From assembly GCA_003508755.1 (NCBI GenBank), contig DNTK01000026.1:1-9732 (forward strand): 9,732 bases of DNA, read 5' to 3'. The position numbers and the translations under genes were made by a program. Under the pieces are notes generated by a model. That model searched no databases. It had not been told where the DNA came from and saw nothing but the letters and a program-made list of their open reading frames with translations. The stretch comes from Bacteroidales bacterium. Its GTDB lineage: Bacteria; Bacteroidota; Bacteroidia; Bacteroidales; UBA10428. Shown piece by piece: positions 1 through 8,042 of this stretch. Position 1 is the stretch's first letter. Each line of letters opens with the position of its first letter.

Positions 1-1335
1 CAATCCACCTCCAAGATTAATGGCGGTGGTAGGTACATTCTGAGCCTCGATTCTTTTGCTCTTGAAGGGATACAATCGTGGCAGCTGTAAACTGCCATCA
101 AGCCGCACCTCATAGGATGTGTTACCCCGGAAGCCTTGCCCAATTTGGGTTTCGAACCGCCCCCCAAATCCGATGTTAAGTAGCTCAGCGCCCTTAAAAG
201 TGTTTCTGTTTGTAAACGAAAACAAAATACCCGGACCAGCAAAGTTGTTCGATTTAAAATTGGCATTGAGTTCTCCGCTAAAAGACATTTTGCTCAATGG
301 AACAAGTGTTAAACGGGCATTCAGTTTATTGGATAGGGAATCATCCTGTATGTAGGCAATATTTACAAATTTATATACTTGCAGACTTCGGATATGATTG
401 AGTGTTTTGAGGTGATCCTCCCGGTTGTATAGGTTGCCTGGTTGAATATGCACTGTATTGGCAACTACCCTTGGATTAATGTATTGCTCGGGCGAGAGAT
501 AATATAATTTGTTTACCAGTTGGGTATCCGCATCAAAAATTGAATCAAAATAAAAATTGTCCTCAATAAACACCTCGTTAATGCTATACTTATTATAGGC
601 ATTGCCGGGTGTTTTAGGCTTGAGTTGCAGCTGCAGATCAACATATCTACCGTTTAGAGTTGTATCAGCAATAAACTCGAAATAATCAGGCCTGAAATAA
701 TAATACCCATTGTTCATCAGGTTATTTGCAAATCGTTTTCTGCCGTCAATTAAGCTATTCAGTGTATATGTTCTTCCTCTCGCATCGGTTTTGTGGTTTT
801 CAATTATGGTCCGAATTTCAGAATCGAATTCACTTTTTCCCTGGAGTGTGTATTGAATGCTTCCAATTTTGTATGAATGCCCCGTTTTAATCCGATAGAC
901 CGCTTGCTTTTGAAATCGTTTCTCAACAATATCATATTTCACCTCGGCATTGAAGTAACTATGATTAAATAATTCGGTTTTTAAACTACGTGCTATCCGC
1001 TCAGTCTGCCTGGAATTATAAATAACCGGCGCTTTACCTACCTTATACTTTAACCAATACTTAAAACCCTTATCTTTTTTTGGTTCTTTGATGGCATTGT
1101 GAAAACTCAGGCGTGGGCGCATCCAAAAAAACTTGTTATTATGATTTACTTCTGCCTGTTGCGCAAGGCTAACCCTTATCTCGCCAAATTCTTTGATTTT
1201 TTCCTTTTCTATGAAAACAATTTTCCCATTCCTTGCCAAATATTCGTCTTCGGCAAGATGTTTCGTGCCGGTACAACTCACAAATACATGTGAAAAACAG
1301 ATGAAGACAATATATGAAAGACTATTTTTAATCAT
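1..1335 (-). CDS. tamL: TamL: BamA/TamA-family outer-membrane assembly lipoprotein (3' end missing)
   Basis: I read this frame by reverse-complementing the left end: 445 codons without a stop, running off the window. The product is a TamA/BamA-like (Omp85) protein expected to sit in the outer membrane and work with TamB in envelope assembly. Residues 1-20 form a hydrophobic signal ending FVSC, giving a lipobox with Cys21 as the likely lipidated residue. The mature start, CTGTKHLAEDEYLAR, resembles the N-terminus of Bacteroidota BamA-like lipoproteins. Residues about 25-340 are the periplasmic POTRA-type region, with pieces such as GRTYTLNSLIDGRKRFANNL and QPGNLYNREDHLKTLNHIRS. From about residue 345 (LVPLSKMSFSGELNANF, then FTNRNTFKGAELLNIGFGG) it enters the first barrel strands. 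Most of the barrel lies outside the window. The ATG at 1333-1335 is chosen because the signal peptide follows at once; it overlaps the tamB stop by 8 nt, suggesting translational coupling. Family assignment is firm; the name tamL rests on the lipobox and the tamB neighbour. Confidence 0.9.
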   Translation of the reverse strand, partial: MIKNSLSYIVFICFSHVFVSCTGTKHLAEDEYLARNGKIVFIEKEKIKEFGEIRVSLAQQAEVNHNNKFFWMRPRLSFHNAIKEPKKDKGFKYWLKYKVGKAPVIYNSRQTERIARSLKTELFNHSYFNAEVKYDIVEKRFQKQAVYRIKTGHSYKIGSIQYTLQGKSEFDSEIRTIIENHKTDARGRTYTLNSLIDGRKRFANNLMNNGYYYFRPDYFEFIADTTLNGRYVDLQLQLKPKTPGNAYNKYSINEVFIEDNFYFDSIFDADTQLVNKLYYLSPEQYINPRVVANTVHIQPGNLYNREDHLKTLNHIRSLQVYKFVNIAYIQDDSLSNKLNARLTLVPLSKMSFSGELNANFKSNNFAGPGILFSFTNRNTFKGAELLNIGFGGRFETQIGQGFRGNTSYEVRLDGSLQLPRLYPFKSKRIEAQNVPTTAINLGGGL

Positions 1336-4300
1336 GAACACTAATTGAGTCTGCTTCTACATAGTTTTTTCTCTTCTTCCCTTCAAAATCTTTTGAAAAC
1401 ATAATACCAACTCCGGCATTGGTAATATCACCATCAAATAAATCATATATTGAAAGGTTATAAGCTTTCACAAGGTACCTGCCATCTTCATCAATGGTAT
1501 AATATAAGCGGTAATCGGTATTGTAATTCGATTTGCTTTGACTGGGATTAGCAGAGCCATCGAGATTTATGCGGCTCTCCATTTCAAAGCTTATCCGATC
1601 ATCAAACAACTTCTTTGATATTTGCACATCCAAATCGGTTGTAGTCCTGCCGCCACGTCGGGCATAATCCTCATAAGTGTTGAGTCCCAGGTTCATATCA
1701 ACAAACTCGATATTTTCGCTTGTAATATTATTTAGCTGTTGCGATAAAATACTGTTAATGCTGTTGCGGGCAGTGGTAGCGGCTACATCGGATGCACCGG
1801 ATCCCGAAGCCACATTAGTATTTTCGGCAATGAACCCACCAGTAACCAGAAGGGCAAACACCTGCATATTTCTCTCCTGCTCCATATCGGGGCTCGAAAG
1901 TTTATTCAACTTGGAGGCAATCATGGGGGAGTTTCGTTTGTATTCATCAGGCAAATCCAACGAAAAACTAACATTTGGACTCAGCAATAAACCCTCTAAA
2001 TTACAAAAGAGTTCATAAGGTAATCGCTGATTATATAATGCTTTTTCTTCGGGGCTGTTGCCAATTGCTTCGCTAGACATCAGTGCTAATGAGTTTGTGC
2101 GAACAACATGCTTGGCCCTCACATCGACAGCAGCATTGTTAAGGGGACCCGAAAAATATATAACACTCTGAGGTTCAATAGTAAATGTTTTTTTTACCAT
2201 TTCATAAAACGACATTTCGTAGACTCCATCTACAATCTGAATGTTTCCGGTTAATTCGGTAATTCCGCTGTTAGAAGAGGTATACATCAAACCGCCACTT
2301 AATCCAAAGCGAGTGAAGTCGCCCGAGATAGGATTTGTAACGATGGTATATCTTGCACCTGGTGAAAATGTTAGCAAAATATCAAAGCTTCCCCCACGCA
2401 AAGCACTGTCGATGGCTCCGCTTACATTTTGAATGTTATCTGAAATAAAAAGTGAGTCGGTGCCTGTATCGTGTCGTTCTGTAAAACGAACTACATCGTC
2501 GGCATTGTTCTGTAAAGGATCCTCATCGGGAAATACAACAGTGAAATCCGTATTTTTATGGACTTTTAGCTTAGCATTTACAGTTGGGGAGCTATTTGCC
2601 CCCTGTATTGCTGCATTAGCGCTAATAAAAAGTTTTCCGAATAATAGCGGATTTTGTTCAGCTGTTGAATTAAAAACCTGAAAGTAGTCAGAACTTACAA
2701 TTAGATCATACCTGAAATTGGTGTAGTCTTGTGTGAATATATTCCCATCAAACAACAATTTATTACCTGCTAAATCTTCCACCAAAACTTCCTGGAAATG
2801 AATGCCCTGAGTGGAAAGATCGATAGTCTCATCCCTGAATCGAAACGCTGAGCCAATAGGTGTTATTTTTACTACTGCATCTTTCAGTTTTAGAAATCCT
2901 TCGATCTGAGATTTTTTCTTGCTGAAATCGGCATTTATATCGGCATCAATTCTTCCTTCTTTTAATTCCAGCTTATTTGTGTCAATCAGGGGTGTGTATT
3001 TGGAGATATCAACAATCGACAACTTTAGTGCGTGTTTATTGTTTGAGCGATTCCCGAAGTTACCATTATAGCTTAATTGGTCGTAATTGTTTTTGCCATG
3101 TACTAAAGCATAGTATTTGTCGACACTTTCTTCATTAAACTGAATATCGAAATTTCCATAGGGAGTATTAAGCACAGATAAATCATTAATTGTAAAATGG
3201 CTTTTTAACAAAGCGCTATTGACCGTATTCAAAACGTTAATTTTACCGGAGATAATACCGCCTGTTAAGTAGGCTGTATCAGAAAAAGTCAGGTATCGGG
3301 ATGTCTTTGCTAACTCAAGTCCATTGAATGAGATTTGCATTTCGTTCGTTTCGTCGGTAAATTCAATGGACTGGTTTTCTGAAAAAACCCGAACGCTGTT
3401 TGTGTGCCATTCTTTGCTTTTAGAATCAAATTGTATTAAAATCTCATCGTTCGTTTGCCATTGCTGATACCCAAGGATTAAACTGTCTGATTCAACTCCA
3501 ATACGAAGAATGCTATCTTTCTGGGATATGTTTACTGGTATCATGGCCAGTATGTTATCCTGTTTATCAAGGAGTGCGAAATTACTGGAGATACCCTGCT
3601 TAAAATCATGGGCATAGAATTCTAGCTTATTTGTTTCTATATTTTTATACCCTAACTTATCGAGACTTAATTCTGCTTTAAAGTTGTTATTGTCTAATTC
3701 TATTTGTGCTTTAAGGTTATCCAACTGCAAACCGGTCTTTCTGAAATGAGGCAGCTCTGTCTGCAGTCGAAGTTCCTTATTTTGCAAATCAAGTCTTAAA
3801 TCAACCGTCTCTACTATCAATGTATCCAGCCAGAGTTTACTTAATAAGCTCTGTATTCTTTCTGGTTTAAAAGCCTCGATTTCTAAAACAAACTGACCCT
3901 TTGCATCTGGGAGGTAATCTGCTTCTGGATTCAGGGTTTGAGCTATAAATTCAATGACTTCCTGTTTGATTTTTTCGGCAGGTAAGTTTCCATGTACTTT
4001 TAACAGAATACCCGGGAAATTAATTCGTGTTTGATAAAAGCTTTTCAGTCTATTGAGCTCTACTGTGCCAGGCAATTCAATCGATTCATCTTTAAATTCT
4101 ACATTTAAAGTGTCAAAGTTGCTGTGAATAGCAAGGTGATCTTTTTTCTGAAGAAACTGACCTTTCATGTTTGATTGAAGAAGAACTTTTTGATTTACCA
4201 GGCGTAGCGATTGCAGGTCAAAGCCGCGTACATCCAAGGTATGCCAAAAATGAATGCTGTCGTGGCTGATATTTCCATTTATATGAAAGTCTAAATCCAA

Positions 4301-6289
4301 TGCATTGCTCAAATGCTTCGTTTGCAAATTAAACGCATTGGGTACATAATTTACATCCATATAAGTTTTGTCCAGTACAAGTTCTGCAATTTTTAAATCA
4401 TGTATTTCTCCAATTATACTCAAGCTTTTGAGACTATCCGGTCCTTCCCATTTGCTTTTAATACCGAATTGAGCTCCAAGTTCTCCAGGTAGTGTTTCCT
4501 TGAAAAAATCCGAAAGACGGATATTCTCAAGATATAAATCCCCTTCAATACTTTTAAGTGAGCTCTCGACGAATGAAATTGTGTTTGCTGTGATAACAGC
4601 ATCTTCCTTCATAAAACTAATTGCTGTGAGCAAACTATCCAATTTTCCTGAGATTTGAAATTTCGGTTGCCATCCTTCAAAAATTTTCAACTTCTCTGTG
4701 AGTGATTTGCTGGCAAATACCTCTTCAGGATTAACCAGAAAAGTATCCAACTGAGCATATACCTGCATCTCTTCGGGATTCGTAAATGATTGAACATACC
4801 CATGCAGTTCCAGCAGGTTCTCACCTGAAGCAAATTGTGCTTTATGCACCTGGAAATTATCTTTTTCTCCATTAATAGCGATATTCAGAGAAATCTTGTC
4901 GAGTTTAGTGCTGTCGAGTTGCTTCGATAATTGAGGAACAAAATAGGTCAAATCTTGCTTATCTGCGGTACCAATAAGACTAAATTCTCTAAGCTGCATA
5001 TTTCTGTAATCTAAGTTGGCCACGGGCACATGCGCATCAACGGAATCTGAAATCCTTCTATTTCTTGTTTCAAGGTTGTTTATTATTATACGCCCCAGGT
5101 TTTCATTTAAATCGAGTGTGATGTTCCCATCCAATAGTTCAAATCCTGAAGGAGTATTAAAAGAAATATCTCTTATGCTGCTAACGATACCCTCTCTTCT
5201 GACTTCAGTCTCATTAAGTTCGAAGTTCGTATTTTGGAACCGCATCCATGAAGGATTAAAAACATTTAAGGTGTCCGACTCGGCCTTAAGCAACAAAGCC
5301 GCACTGTTATTTTTACTTTTAAAATTCCCGACCTGAATAGTCCATCCTCCACTATAATTAATACGATCTGAACTTATTTCAGTCACTGGTGAATGAGCAA
5401 TGCTCATTGAGGTATCCATGCTGTAATCCATTACATAGCTGCTATTCTCCAGCTTTAATGATTTTACCTCTACTATTTCATTTCCAATATCTACCAGCGC
5501 CTCTTTTCCTTTAATTTCATGGATGAAAGCCTCCAAATAACTGTTCTTGTTGTATTGGTTGAGGCGGATGCGTACATTCTTAAAGTGCAAATGCTCAGGA
5601 GTTATAATTGGCAATAAGGAATCCTGCCCTTCTTGCTCTGTTGGTTGTGGAGTAATACTATTGTCGAGTCCTAAGATAACCTCGGAATTTTCCAGTTCTA
5701 TCTTGTCAAGATTAAACCTTAATAAGGCTATGTTACTTCCCTCTAAATTGGTTTCAAATTTCCCGACTTTTGCATCCAGAAAAGTTTGAGAAACACTATC
5801 ATGAAAGCGAAGTGATGTTTCATACAGGGCAATTTCTTTCACATCAATATCTAATGCAAAGGTTGACTCATTTTGGCTCGGAGATTTGCTTTCTGAGAAC
5901 TCAGGTAATAGCGGTTGAAAATTATATTGCCCGCTTTTTGTTCGAATTATTTCACCACTGCTTCCCTTAATCAGGAGGCGCTTAACAACAATTCGTTTTT
6001 GAAGCAGCGCGATAATTCCCACTCTTGCTTTGAGTTTTTCAATGGTGATAATATTGTCCGTATCCGAAGAGCTGACCTGGAGGTTATAGAGTAGAACTTT
6101 TCCACTCATCCCAATTTTTAATCGTTCGAAGTTTACAGCATCAATTCCATTTTCGAGGAGGATGGTATCAATTACCTTTTTTGCCAGAACTTTTTGAATT
6201 GAAGCGAATTGCAATACTATTGCTAAAAGCACCAGAATGGAGACTATCGAATAGATAAAGAGTTTTATAATTTTTCGAAATCGCCTCAT
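1328..6289 (-). CDS. tamB: TamB: translocation and assembly module inner-membrane protein
   Basis: A 1653-residue AsmA/TamB-like protein. Family members are anchored in the inner membrane and span the periplasm as a long hydrophobic beta groove, thought to carry lipid and/or assist outer-membrane protein insertion with a TamA-type partner. Residues about 8-28 form a single N-terminal membrane helix after the basic start MRRFRK. An AsmA-like segment follows (about 30-130, with ITIEKLKARVGIIALLQKRI), then more than 1000 residues of repetitive beta-strand sequence of low conservation. The conserved C-terminal TamB domain (DUF490) covers roughly 1180-1620, with YTIVTNPISGDFTRFGLSGG near 1313, ERNMQVFALLVTGGF near 1470 and DLDVQISKKLFDDRISFE near 1550. 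It is longer than Escherichia coli TamB (about 1260 aa) but, from memory, in the normal range for Bacteroidota. The frame is intact. The ATG at 6287-6289 immediately precedes the basic residues and membrane helix. tamL follows with an overlap, so the two are almost certainly cotranscribed. Confidence 0.93.
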   Translation of the reverse strand: MRRFRKIIKLFIYSIVSILVLLAIVLQFASIQKVLAKKVIDTILLENGIDAVNFERLKIGMSGKVLLYNLQVSSSDTDNIITIEKLKARVGIIALLQKRIVVKRLLIKGSSGEIIRTKSGQYNFQPLLPEFSESKSPSQNESTFALDIDVKEIALYETSLRFHDSVSQTFLDAKVGKFETNLEGSNIALLRFNLDKIELENSEVILGLDNSITPQPTEQEGQDSLLPIITPEHLHFKNVRIRLNQYNKNSYLEAFIHEIKGKEALVDIGNEIVEVKSLKLENSSYVMDYSMDTSMSIAHSPVTEISSDRINYSGGWTIQVGNFKSKNNSAALLLKAESDTLNVFNPSWMRFQNTNFELNETEVRREGIVSSIRDISFNTPSGFELLDGNITLDLNENLGRIIINNLETRNRRISDSVDAHVPVANLDYRNMQLREFSLIGTADKQDLTYFVPQLSKQLDSTKLDKISLNIAINGEKDNFQVHKAQFASGENLLELHGYVQSFTNPEEMQVYAQLDTFLVNPEEVFASKSLTEKLKIFEGWQPKFQISGKLDSLLTAISFMKEDAVITANTISFVESSLKSIEGDLYLENIRLSDFFKETLPGELGAQFGIKSKWEGPDSLKSLSIIGEIHDLKIAELVLDKTYMDVNYVPNAFNLQTKHLSNALDLDFHINGNISHDSIHFWHTLDVRGFDLQSLRLVNQKVLLQSNMKGQFLQKKDHLAIHSNFDTLNVEFKDESIELPGTVELNRLKSFYQTRINFPGILLKVHGNLPAEKIKQEVIEFIAQTLNPEADYLPDAKGQFVLEIEAFKPERIQSLLSKLWLDTLIVETVDLRLDLQNKELRLQTELPHFRKTGLQLDNLKAQIELDNNNFKAELSLDKLGYKNIETNKLEFYAHDFKQGISSNFALLDKQDNILAMIPVNISQKDSILRIGVESDSLILGYQQWQTNDEILIQFDSKSKEWHTNSVRVFSENQSIEFTDETNEMQISFNGLELAKTSRYLTFSDTAYLTGGIISGKINVLNTVNSALLKSHFTINDLSVLNTPYGNFDIQFNEESVDKYYALVHGKNNYDQLSYNGNFGNRSNNKHALKLSIVDISKYTPLIDTNKLELKEGRIDADINADFSKKKSQIEGFLKLKDAVVKITPIGSAFRFRDETIDLSTQGIHFQEVLVEDLAGNKLLFDGNIFTQDYTNFRYDLIVSSDYFQVFNSTAEQNPLLFGKLFISANAAIQGANSSPTVNAKLKVHKNTDFTVVFPDEDPLQNNADDVVRFTERHDTGTDSLFISDNIQNVSGAIDSALRGGSFDILLTFSPGARYTIVTNPISGDFTRFGLSGGLMYTSSNSGITELTGNIQIVDGVYEMSFYEMVKKTFTIEPQSVIYFSGPLNNAAVDVRAKHVVRTNSLALMSSEAIGNSPEEKALYNQRLPYELFCNLEGLLLSPNVSFSLDLPDEYKRNSPMIASKLNKLSSPDMEQERNMQVFALLVTGGFIAENTNVASGSGASDVAATTARNSINSILSQQLNNITSENIEFVDMNLGLNTYEDYARRGGRTTTDLDVQISKKLFDDRISFEMESRINLDGSANPSQSKSNYNTDYRLYYTIDEDGRYLVKAYNLSIYDLFDGDITNAGVGIMFSKDFEGKKRKNYVEADSISVHD

Positions 6290-6328
6290 TTACGTTTTGA
6301 AATAAATTGATCTAATTGGGTGCTTGAA

Positions 6329-6336
6329 CAAAGTTA
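6329..6336 (-). promoter_or_regulatory. Bacteroidota -7 box, likely tamB promoter
   Basis: Read on the minus strand this is TAACTTTG, an exact match to the Bacteroidota sigma-ABfr -7 consensus TAnnTTTG. It lies about 40 nt upstream of the tamB ATG, which would give a 5' leader of roughly 30-35 nt. No convincing TTTG -33 element is found 19-21 bp upstream, so the call rests on the -7 box and its position. The rest of the 218-nt divergent region (6290-6507) is AT-rich, and I see no operator-like palindrome in it. Confidence 0.5.
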
Positions 6337-6507
6337 GTAAATAAAGCATGTTTTCCTTAACCACATTATAAACCAAGAACTCATACCTTGTATTTAAACT
6401 TCTTTATATTTTTATTCCTGCGAATGGGAGTAGTTCAAATTGATATTAAACTTTGTTTTGATTATTGTGTTACTCTTATAATAAATTGGGTTAAAATTAA
6501 AGTTGTT

Positions 6508-7764
6508 ATGAAAAGATTATGGCTCATTGTCTTTATTCTCGCCTTTATGACAGGCGATGTAAATCTATTCGGACAAAATGTTGTTTCAACTTCAGGAAGA
6601 CAAATATTGTTAAATGGTGAACCTTATTTAATCAGAGGAGTCTGTTATAATCCCGTTCCAAAGGGAAGTACGACCATTAGCTGGAGTACTTTAACAGAAG
6701 ATTTACAATTAATGACCGAAGCCGGAATTAATACCATCCGTACTTATTCACCTATTGATAATGAGGCCGTATTGGATGAAATAGCAGCTGCCGGAGTAAA
6801 AATCATTATGGGTTTTGGATACAACCAGGGAGGAACTTTTGATATTTTATCCGGAACTTTTATCGATTATATTGAAACATATAAAAACCACGATGCAATA
6901 CTTTTCTGGGAATTTGGAAATGAATACAATTATCATCCTGAATGGTTCAGTAATAATATCAATATTTGGTACAATGCGTTGAACAATGCAGCCATTGATG
7001 CCCAAATTGAAGATCCAAACCACCCTGTTGCAACCGCACATGGTGAACTGCCCGACAATACAGCCCTAAGCCTTTGTCCTGATATTGAAATATGGGGAAT
7101 GAACGTGTATCGTTGGGATAATCCAAGTACAATCTTCTCCGAATGGGAAAGCACAAGCAATCTGCCTATGTATTTATCTGAAGCCGGAGCCGACAGGTAT
7201 ATGACATCCAGCCAGAATGGCTACTCCCAGGGAGAAAATGAACAAATGCAGGCCGATGCCACTGAGAATATACTGGATGCTATTTTCGACAACCTCGATA
7301 TTTGTGCTGGTGTAGCCATTTTTGCGTTTAATGACGAATGGTGGAAAGCCGGCAGTCCATCTACACATGATATCGGAGGTTCAGCTCCCAATAGTTCCGG
7401 TGTACCCTACGACGGTGCACCAAATGAGGAATACTGGGGTATTGTTGATATTGACCGAAATAAAATGCAGGCCTATGAAGTGGTAAAAACAAAATATTTG
7501 GAATATACTACATCCTCAAAATCGACCACCCACCATAAAATAAAGGTTTACCCAAATCCTGCGAAAAACCTTGTGAAAGTTGACTTTACAGCATTGGAGC
7601 GCTCAAATATACGATATTCGCTTATAAACGCTGAGGGAAAGAAGATCAGTGAGGGCATTGCTTCCAACGGGTCTGTGCTGTTTAACAACTTAATTTCGGG
7701 GGTGTATTTTGTGGTTTTTGAAACCGAGGTGGATCGCTACGCGCAGCAGTTTATTGTCCAGTAA
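6508..7764 (+). CDS. Secreted clan GH-A glycoside hydrolase (GH2 TIM-barrel-like) with T9SS sorting domain
   Basis: A 418-residue secreted enzyme expected to cleave or rearrange a polysaccharide outside the cell. Residues 1-23 are a signal peptide (MKRLWLIVFILAF, probable cut after LFGQ). Residues about 30-335 form a TIM-barrel domain resembling the GH2 catalytic barrel and fungal GH72. It opens with QILLNGEPYLIRGVCYNPVP, followed by EAGINTIRTYSP. ILFWEFGNE places the acid/base at Glu139 and MYLSEAGADR the nucleophile at Glu225; both GAA codons were checked by position. FAFNDEWWKAG (272-282) is probably at the last strands. Residues about 343-418 are a T9SS sorting domain (VYPNPAKNLVKVDF, GVYFVVF, ending QQFIVQ), so the protein should cross the outer membrane by T9SS and be surface-bound or released. 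There are no GH2 jelly-roll or immunoglobulin-like domains, so it is not a standard GH2 beta-galactosidase. The frame stays open back to a TTG at 6388, but 6508 is preferred because the signal peptide begins there, after an A-rich leader. Substrate and exact CAZy family cannot be told from sequence alone. It is a single-gene unit, divergent from tamB. Confidence 0.86.
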   Translation: MKRLWLIVFILAFMTGDVNLFGQNVVSTSGRQILLNGEPYLIRGVCYNPVPKGSTTISWSTLTEDLQLMTEAGINTIRTYSPIDNEAVLDEIAAAGVKIIMGFGYNQGGTFDILSGTFIDYIETYKNHDAILFWEFGNEYNYHPEWFSNNINIWYNALNNAAIDAQIEDPNHPVATAHGELPDNTALSLCPDIEIWGMNVYRWDNPSTIFSEWESTSNLPMYLSEAGADRYMTSSQNGYSQGENEQMQADATENILDAIFDNLDICAGVAIFAFNDEWWKAGSPSTHDIGGSAPNSSGVPYDGAPNEEYWGIVDIDRNKMQAYEVVKTKYLEYTTSSKSTTHHKIKVYPNPAKNLVKVDFTALERSNIRYSLINAEGKKISEGIASNGSVLFNNLISGVYFVVFETEVDRYAQQFIVQ

Positions 7765-7906
7765 AAAATACCTGACCTCTAGAAAAAACACCTTCTTTTT
7801 CAACCAGACATATGCAGTCATTATTTTTATATTAACGCTGAGTGCATCCAGGTGGTATGTGTCAAGAAAGTAATTAAGTCAATATTACCTGTTCATGTTA
7901 ATTGGC

Positions 7907-7930
7907 AAAAAAAGAGGCACCTCCGCCTTT
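7907..7930 (-). terminator. Possible intrinsic terminator downstream of ahcY
   Basis: On the minus strand this reads AAAGGC, a six-base loop GGAGGT, then GCCTC followed by seven T residues. The stem is short (AGGC/GCCT, extendable with one bulged C), but the uninterrupted T tract right after it is the typical shape of a Rho-independent terminator. It lies about 110 nt past the ahcY stop and may back up the stronger hairpin at 7967-7999. Confidence 0.4.
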
Positions 7931-7966
7931 ATGCAATTAATTCTTATTCAATGAAACATAAAACAA

Positions 7967-8012
7967 ACGATGGAGACATTTTACAAACGCCTCCATCGTA
8001 TTTATATTTTTT
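7967..8012. terminator. Bidirectional terminator between the convergent hydrolase gene and ahcY
   Basis: ACGATGGAG at 7967-7975 and CTCCATCGT at 7991-7999 form a perfect 9-bp inverted repeat with a 15-nt loop. One further inner C-G pair is possible after a mismatch. On the plus strand the hairpin is followed by ATTTATATTTTTT (8000-8012). On the minus strand it is followed by TTTGTTTTATGTTTC. Both sides are T-rich in the direction of transcription, and it sits 43 nt after the ahcY stop and about 200 nt after the hydrolase stop, as expected for a shared terminator between converging genes. The rest of the 7765-8042 gap shows no credible gene. Confidence 0.65.
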
Positions 8013-8042
8013 ACAATCCGTGATTAATTCTTAGCCATCTAA

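Noticed and set aside
1328..6289. Open frames of 60-113 codons on the plus strand and in an alternative minus frame inside tamB
   Set aside because: The tamB frame is continuous with expected family features throughout; the others lie entirely within it, have no family resemblance, and do not indicate frameshifts.
6448..6460. A -7 promoter box for the hydrolase (AAACTTTG or TTGTTTTG)
   Set aside because: Each has one mismatch to TAnnTTTG in the conserved TA, and neither has a -33 TTTG at suitable spacing; too weak to annotate.
7783..7803. GAAAAA/TTTTTC hairpin just after the hydrolase stop as its terminator
   Set aside because: The stem is almost all A-T with no GC core and no following T tract; the 7967-8012 hairpin is a better candidate.
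7852..8034. 60-codon plus-strand open frame between the hydrolase and ahcY
   Set aside because: It runs straight through both terminator-like hairpins, lacks any recognisable motif, and looks like chance coding in an intergenic gap.
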